Shown here: positions 57,762-64,000 of the stretch, piece by piece
Layout: every line of letters starts with the position of its first letter
Numbering within the stretch: position 1 is the stretch's first letter
NCBI GenBank assembly: GCA_021234535.1
Contig: CM037836.1
Coordinates: 28,076,769 to 28,140,768 of the forward strand
Reading direction: 5' to 3'
DNA: 64,000 nucleotides
Source of the DNA: Stichopus chloronotus
Taxonomy: Eukaryota; Echinodermata; Holothuroidea; Aspidochirotida; Stichopodidae
Program-made: the position numbers and the translations under genes
Notes under the pieces: model-generated
Databases searched by the model: none
Told to the model about the DNA's origin: nothing
Seen by the model: the letters and a program-made list of their open reading frames with translations, nothing else

Positions 57762-58944
57762 TTGAAAATTTTTGCTGTCAGGAGAGAGCTGAGGTGGAAA
57801 CACACAATTTACATGACGCAATAAGATACAGAAACACCGTGTAGTTTGCAGTGTTATTTTTACATGTTTTCCGTTTGAACTTCAACAAAACTTCCTCCAA
57901 TGTTTTCAGATAAGTTTCCATACTTCCAGTTAGCAAAAAAACGGTTGGAATACAGGGGAATTACAGAGGTATCAGCCAATTTTTAAAAAATACAGAATTC
58001 CGTATTAATATGGAAAACTTACACCCCTGTATTTTACAGAACTTCCAAAAGAAATGCCCACGCAGGTTTCCCCTACACTGAAATCAGCTTTCTGTGCAAA
58101 GTATCTTGGCAAACTTCAGACAACGTCACTCACAGGTGAAGTGAATGAGCAGCAACCTGGAAGGTAGCATTGCAAGCTTTCCATGTATAAAAATCATGAC
58201 TTCCATACCAACATCAATATGGTACAGTCTGAAAAAACCTAAAGAAAAAATACTATATAGTTTAAGTTCAAAACTCACAGGAGATTGGAGGATTCAGGAA
58301 TACATCATTTTGATGGGTCTCAAACAAGTTTGAACGTTAGACCAAGTTAGTACTGTACTGTGCGGTATACTGTGCACAGCCAGCCTCTCGAAGTTACGAG
58401 GTAGTTGTGACACATTGATATGAGCGCAACATTTATATCCTTAAAGTACATAAGTTGGAAGGGAATACCCTGTCGGTATTAACTATATTTTCTACATCGC
58501 TATTTCATTTGGGTTTACATTGCCGGCACTTTTTCTAGATTACATTGTTGTCAACGTTCAGGTAGGACAATTGTTATCTAAGGTAGGACAGAAAGATACA
58601 GAAGATCATTTTTACCACGGGCTACATTAAGTTTTGCCAACAGTTATAACGAAGTAACGGCATTTGTATATTCATTTTATGTGTGGTTTTACGTACATAC
58701 TTGCCTTATAATCTTGCATTTTTAGTTTTTGACTGTTTTATGTGTTTCTACATGGTTTTTCATTGTTTCTCTTATGTTTTATGTTTTATGAGATGAAATG
58801 GCACCAAATTCCTTTTATGGTCAATAAAGACTCTTATATCTTATCTCATATCTTTACCTTACTAATGCATCGGTATGAATACCGCTTGGTGTACTACAAG
58901 TAGGTTAGGCTATCAGTAGTAAGGGAGATCGGGAGTGGGCATTG
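57762..58944. other. No gene recognised
   Basis: AT-rich DNA. Between 58680 and 58860 there is a T-rich stretch with 'tttatgtttta' repeats and 'caataaagactctt'. The AATAAA could be a poly(A) signal, but I see no coding sequence before it. Confidence 0.35.
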
Positions 58945-59169
58945 CTGACAGCTCACTGGTGTGGGTATTCACTAGTGACTATACTGTACTTGCCCTTGCT
59001 CACACAATCGCATAGTTAGACTGACTAGCTCAAACACTCACTCTCACTAATCTTGCACCGCGCCCTCTATGCCCTAGCCCTGCCTCGTTAGACTTTCGCT
59101 TTACAGGCTCACAGGCTCTAACTATGCCATAGTGTGAGCAAGGTGTAAGTATAAGTCTACGATGTGAAT
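58945..59169 (+). mobile_element. Family A subtype element, about 225 bp
   Basis: Decayed left stem (ACAGCTCACTGGTGTGGG), then TATTCACTAGTGACTATAC. The arms carry 'gcatagttagactgactagctc' and the inverse 'ctaactatgccatagtgtgagc', as in the 20118 copy. The right end is AAGGTGTAAGTATAAGTCTA, CGATGTGAA. Confidence 0.82.
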
Positions 59170-59467
59170 ACGTATTTTACGGCGTTCGCGTTGAACAGTA
59201 TGAACATGAGATGGGACAACTCTTGTGGAAAGTTTGCATGGTGCAGAGAGAATCTGCCTTAGGACTGTCCTATTTCAAACCCCAGAGAGAAGAAATTGCA
59301 GTAACAAACACTGGGCATTTCTTTTATGGTTATCAGTCAGTGATGGTAATATGAACATTTGGATTACTGACAATATGGAATACTGATATTATATAACACA
59401 CACTATATCAGTATCGGTATGGAAATGAATATGGATAATACTGAGAATATCAGTATATACCAAAGGA

Positions 59468-59590
59468 GCTTAAACGAAGGTGAGCCTAGGCTAAGGGGGC
59501 ACAGTGCTAGAAGTCTATTCAGGTGCCCACTGAACGAGGTCAAACAATGCATTAGTGTAAGCTAGGGCTATTACAGGTACCCATTGTGAA
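59468..59590 (+). mobile_element. Family A right arm, diverged
   Basis: 'gggggcacagtgctagaag', 'gaacgaggtcaaacaatgcatt' and 'agtgtaagctagggc', then a diverged terminus CCATTGTGAA. The left end is missing. Confidence 0.6.
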
Positions 59591-61906
59591 GGAAAAAAGT
59601 TGCTCAACTGCATGTTTCAGTGCATGGGTAGGCTAACAGCAATTTGTTTTTTCTGATCTCTGAACAGCATTTACTGCATGATGACAGATAGACAAAAACA
59701 GTACTAACTATTGTGGTGTTTGAACTGAATTGGTAGAAAAAACAGGTAGAACCACCGAAATGTGAAAAAAAAAGGCATTCCATTTTGGACCTTAATTCTG
59801 TGGTAAACAATTTCACACCCTGCAAAGTTTATTTTGCTGCAAATCAATGATCGTACAGCTGAAACTGCACGGCGCAAAAGAATCTTTCCTGTGAACAACA
59901 TAGCGTAACTTTGGATGAAAACCACCTCGGCAAATTCTCCACAAAGTGTAAGTCAAGCTATATTACCTAGATTTTGAGGCTTACATATTAAAAAAGCATC
60001 TCATGGACGCAACAAAAAAAAAGATGGTGCGAAGCCTTCAAAAATTTACAAGAATCATAAATTTACAAGAATCATACATAGCGAATAGCGTAACCACATT
60101 GGCGATCTGACGTGTTTCATCAAATTTAAAAGTGAAAAGCCAGCCTCTTTGTAAGTTACAGCGACATCATTTAAAAGAATCACTTGAATAAGTACTTATT
60201 CTCTATCAATCCTACTAGCTTTTGTCATTCATATTCAAGTTTTGAAAGTAGAAAAATTACTCTGTTGCATGGTTGTGATAGAGCTACCTGCATAGGGTAT
60301 ACAGGGTTCAACAAATAGGCCATCACACATCATGTTTGTGTTTTCATTCATTCATTGGCTAGGCTAGAGGCCTAAATTCAGAGTTAGGCTACTCCTGTTT
60401 TGAGTGCCCGTTACCCAACCGGGTACTTACTTGAAAACGGGTACCCGGTTCCAAGTTTTGATATTCCACTCAGTCCTACTACTGTGCCAGTTTTACAGCA
60501 TACTCTACAGTGATTGGTGAGTGCTCATACACTTCAGACAATGATCATAACTTTTCACAAACTATAATTTTAAAAATGAAAAATACTTCTGTGCACAGAA
60601 TTAGAAATAAATAATGAGAAGCAGAGACTGAGTGAGACTTATGAATCAAAGAAAGTAAACTGTCAAATGACATAAAGGTACAGTGTATACTGTATACAAA
60701 CATGGAAAATTGGTGTCAAAGTACAAATTACAACAATAAGCCAAATCAATATTTTGAAAAGAAGCTTGCAGGACTTACTCACATGTTCTTGAACAATTCA
60801 AAGGAAAACAACAGTCAACAATCGTGGCTTTCCCGCAAATTAAAAGTTAGCATTAATAAGCCTTACCGTATGTCTGTATCGGTGCACGAAGTTTTAATTA
60901 AAATGCTAATCCATTCACTGGCTTACAATACGCAAAGAATCTGCTAGCCGCATTATAACACACACACTAAAGTTTAAAGTACCGTAACCTTGGTCGGCAA
61001 TCTCAGCGAATATTAATAGTTGACAAATGTGTTGATACACTGAATCTATATATATCTTATATGTAAATGCAGTGTATAAATCACTGTGTAAAGTGCTAAC
61101 AAACAACCAAAGAACTACAACCCTCATCATTGTAAAAATCCTTTGTGTCTGTTCTCAGCACTGCTTACAGTGCATATATGGTCGACTGTTGAATTCTACT
61201 TTAATAAATAGTACACAGAAATAAAAAGTGCAGGTCATAGTGGCACACACACACACAAATTATTCATTGCATCCATCATTACTTTCTGTTAGATTTGACA
61301 ATAGATATTTCAAAGGACTCATAAAAACTGGCAGTTTGTTCAACAAGCACTACATGTACATGGCAATTAATCTTGCCAGTCGACATCAAATGGTGTCAAC
61401 CGCCTTTGTTACTGCACTGGAGAAGTTTTCATGTCCGAAACTGTGGTGTGTCACGCTTGAATGAAGCTTTTTGAAACTGGGAGTACACTAAAAATATTCT
61501 TATGGAATCAAAATGAAACAACTTGTTGTAAACCCCAGGATAAGTCACACAAAGCGGTTTGGCAAAAAATTTCCTTCTTTTCTTTTTAACTTAAATCACA
61601 GCACTCAATAGCTGAATGTGTCAATAGGGTAAATTTATTAAAAGGATATTATGCCAAAATTAATAAATGTACAAATATGCACAGTACCATACAATTAATC
61701 ATCTACTGTATCTGCTGACTGTGTTGTTGTTTAAACTAAATTGCAATCAGGCTTAAGAGAATTAATTGGCTAGTGGTTCCCAAACTTTTTGACTCCTCAT
61801 AACAATACTTGGTCATGCTACAGGTATCAGTCTGTTATCTTTTGCCACCACATAATAACTGAAAATAAACAATTTCGAATGGGTTAAGAGGGAGATGACA
61901 GGGACT
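59591..61906. other. No gene recognised; decayed hAT-like tip at about 61771
   Basis: AT-rich DNA. At 61771 the sequence TAGTGGTTCCCAAACTTTTT resembles the common CAGTGGTTCCCAAAC tip of hAT-type elements, but no matching inverse tip is visible. Nothing else is recognised, apart from the inverted repeat listed separately. Confidence 0.35.
60417..60450. repeat. 10-bp perfect inverted repeat around GGGTACC
   Basis: AACCGGGTAC and its exact inverse GTACCCGGTT, separated by 14 nt. Two further near-copies of 'cgggtacc' flank the loop. It is unusually GC-rich for this neighbourhood. Confidence 0.85.
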
Positions 61907-62093
61907 CCCCACAACTCCTTGGTGTGGCTATTCACAAGTGACTATACTTACCCCTTGCCTCACTAATGCATACATGCAAATGACGGCAGGCTAGGTCTTA
62001 AAGGGCGGGGTGCTGGAATTAGTTTTGATTATAATTTGAGCATTGTTCAAATGTATGCATTAGTGATGCATGGGGTATTGTCTACGATGTGAA
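61907..62093 (+). mobile_element. Family A Helentron-like element, complete, 187 bp
   Basis: Hairpin CCCACA / ACTCCTTGG / TGTGG, then CTATTCACAAGTGACTATAC. A shortened left arm is followed by the full right arm ('ggcaggctaggtcttaaagggc', 'ttgagcattgttcaaatgtatg') and the terminus GTCTACGATGTGAA. It is flanked by T and T. Confidence 0.9.
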
Positions 62094-62589
62094 TTTAGCT
62101 GAATTTTGCATCGAACTTACATAGTTCTCCCATACTGCAGTTACCCTAAAAATGTCCTCCCCCCTCCACATTTAATTACTATACAGCATTACACTTTGTT
62201 TCAAATTGCCTGGTAGGTTTCTTAGGTACACCTGTGATGGTTGCTAATACTTTACCTTTAAGGATGGTGTACCCCTTGTTGAGAATAATCTCCTGGTTGA
62301 GTGCAACTACAAGTGATCAGTCTCCACAACTTGTCTCCCCATTAAACAATTATAGATACCAACCCTACCACTAAGAGAACCCACCATCAGAGTTGAAATA
62401 CTTACCCAATCACTACTATTTTCTGAAATGTGCTTATCCAGTCTGCAATTGAACTTTTTTCAAATGTCCCATACATTCATCAGACTCCAGTTGTGGTTTG
62501 GGCCACATAGTGGCTTTAATTCTGCTATCTGCATAATTTCTTGTGATATCCACGAACCCCTTAAACACTTCTCAGATGACAAAAATTTC

Positions 62590-63055
62590 TAAAAGGTCAT
62601 GTGACATGAAATTGATATTTTGCAGTATTTGGTGCATTAATGATTGAAAATGTTAAAAGCACTGTAGCAACAAATTCCATCAAAGATTGACAATTCTACA
62701 GGCAAATTAGTGTCTCACAGCTGCATCATGAACTGTGTTCGCGCTTGGGTGCGGGACTGCGTGAATAACACATTTGTCTCTTAACTCCAGCATTACGATA
62801 ACTCTCACTAGGAAAAATCGCACACATTTTTCAACAGAGCTACAATTAGAAGGTACACTCAATAATTTGCAATAGAATCTTTACCAAGTGACAACTCTCT
62901 CCTTGAATTTAAAAATCCCTCCCAAATTTTTTTTTTACATAGGGGTTTCCCTCCTAGATTCAATTCCTTCGGGCAAACATAGATCATGAATAACCATTGG
63001 CTAAGTATGCAAATTTGTGACATCAAGAGATGGACTCCTATGGTATGTCTCGTGT
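62590..63055 (+). repeat. Family G repeat interrupted by a 250-bp insertion
   Basis: The left part (to 62732) and right part (from 62991) align with successive parts of the family G copies at 47890-48130 and 10150-10290. Shared phrases include 'gacaattctacaggcaaatta', 'gctgcatcatgaa', then 'taaccattggctaagtatgc' and 'aaatttgtgacatcaagaga'. Confidence 0.8.
62733..62982. mobile_element. 250-bp hAT-like MITE with perfect 8-bp target duplication
   Basis: The insertion is bounded by ATCATGAA on both sides (62725-62732 and 62983-62990). The host repeat has a single ATCATGAA in its other copies, which proves the duplication. The tips are CTGTGTTCGCGC on the left and the inverse CTATGTTTGCCC on the right (9 of 12 match). 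An 8-bp duplication is typical of hAT (also of some P/Kolobok-like) transposases. No coding sequence is present. Confidence 0.82.
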
Positions 63056-63461
63056 TAATCCCCTGTTTACTTAACCTTATTTCAAGGATATTTGAGAATG
63101 TTACACACCACGACGGTTTTATCTGGAAGAATGTATTTTCTTCAAAAATATCAATATCACTTATGGCAAAACCCAGTACTTGAGTAATTAAGAGGCAATA
63201 TACATAGGCTTAACAAAAGTAAAACTGAATCTGTGCTACACTCCACATCATCTGTTTTGCATTTTTATCAAACTTTGAAAAGTCATATCTCAAAAATGGT
63301 AATAAGATGTAAACAAAATTCCAACAGATTTTCAGTCAATGTTTTACTTTACAATTTCTGAATGATGCCAGCTCTTTTCTAAATGAATGTCACACAACCT
63401 TTAAAACTTCTTTACTTTCCTCCCACTTTGCAGGTCTATGAATTTTTGAGAGGTGTGTAAT

Positions 63462-63639
63462 CCCCACAACTCACTGGTGTGGGTATTCACGAGTGACTAT
63501 ACTTACCCCTTGCCCCACTACTGCATCAGTTTGACCCATGCTTAACTGCCCTCGAAGTCAATTCTGACACCGCGCCCTCTAAGGCCTAGCCCGCCCTCGT
63601 AGGACTGAGCGAGGGGTAAGTATATGTCTATGATGTGAA
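63462..63639 (+). mobile_element. Family A Helentron-like element, complete, 178 bp
   Basis: Hairpin CCCACA / ACTCACTGG / TGTGGG, TATTCACGAGTGACTATACTT, and a long left arm to 'ctaaggcctagcccgccctcg'. A very short right arm (GAGCGAGGGGTAAGTATATG) ends TCTATGATGTGAA. It is flanked by T and T. This is the best-preserved left end in the window. Confidence 0.92.
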
Positions 63640-63640
63640 T

Positions 63641-63662
63641 TATGTATGTACGCACATACATA
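63641..63662. repeat. 9-bp perfect hairpin next to a family A right end
   Basis: TATGTATGT, loop ACGC, then ACATACATA, starting two bases after the element's terminal GTGAA. It was probably present at the insertion target. Confidence 0.85.
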
Positions 63663-64000
63663 CGTAATATCAAAGCCCTGATTCATTGATTCCAAACATG
63701 TCTCAATGTAATATCGTTGCAACAAAAACTGTTAACATGAAACTGTCAAAGATTGAGTTGATGTTTAAGTGGTGTCATAGGATGGAAAAGCCTACCGCAC
63801 ACAAAGGTCAGCCTTCCATAATCTTGCGACTTAATATGCTGTTGGTTTTGTTTAAACATTACATACATGTCAGCATTACCCATCGCTAGACTGCTGGCGA
63901 CAGCCAATGTCTTTTCTTAGTTGGAATACGCTAGTCTCTACGAGATCTAGTGTTTCATGACAATAGCCATTGTAAACAAATTTTTTTAAGTTGGAATAGT
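63663..64000. other. No gene recognised
   Basis: The 67-codon plus-strand frame here has no recognisable motif. Confidence 0.4.

Overview
This is an animal (metazoan) nuclear genome window. It has one long intact coding exon with consensus splice sites on both sides, very low gene density, many short non-autonomous transposons, decayed LINE and DIRS retroelements, and microsatellites. No bacterial-style operons, rRNA or convincing tRNA genes are visible. DIRS-type tyrosine recombinase relics together with Helentron-like short elements would fit a marine invertebrate such as an echinoderm. That placement is an impression, not a demonstration.

Left part (1-16 kb, minus strand). The only convincing host gene is a 1,402-residue protein at 11464-15672. 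Its start is fixed by an in-frame TGA 12 nt upstream, and the whole reading frame lies in one exon. A good 3' splice site sits 221 nt upstream of the ATG, and a strong 5' splice site (GTACGT) lies one base after the stop codon. The protein is low-complexity and probably nuclear. It carries a PLDLS CtBP-binding motif, two LxxLL boxes, a CoRNR-like ISDII motif and VKxE SUMO-type sites, so it looks like a transcriptional co-regulator, but I cannot name the family. A possible further exon (9274-9429) and a long stretch almost free of interspersed repeats (about 1.5-9.3 kb) may be its 3' end. Everything to the right of 16 kb could be the 5' intron of this gene.

Right part (16-64 kb). This is transposon-rich intergenic or intronic DNA. 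Three related families of short elements (called A, B and C here) share one end: a small hairpin whose stem covaries between families around a nearly constant loop, followed by a terminal repeat. Inverted repeats, an asymmetric terminal hairpin and apparent T/T insertion sites point to non-autonomous Helentrons (Helitron2/HINE class). All 18 copies with a scorable hairpin end face the same way. Other elements include a TTAA-flanked foldback (27.7-28.2 kb), TTAA-flanked elements of family F (34.9, 36.4 and 38.9 kb), a hAT-like 250-bp insertion with a perfect 8-bp target duplication (62.7 kb), a possible 2.55-kb hAT-like element (19.2-21.7 kb), an L2/CR1-like LINE relic (32.0-33.6 kb), two DIRS-like fragments (35.3-35.8 and 51.8-52.8 kb), and a degenerate repeat cluster (39.6-40.6 kb).

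The most striking repeat is a roughly 12-unit, 145-bp tandem array at 49.76-51.49 kb, with an older relative at 23.6-24.3 kb. Each unit carries three nuclear-receptor half-sites laid out as DR1 plus DR4. The array is bounded by inverted copies of an 11-bp terminal sequence, so it is probably the amplified core of a transposon. All positions were found by eye. Family names A-G are local labels.
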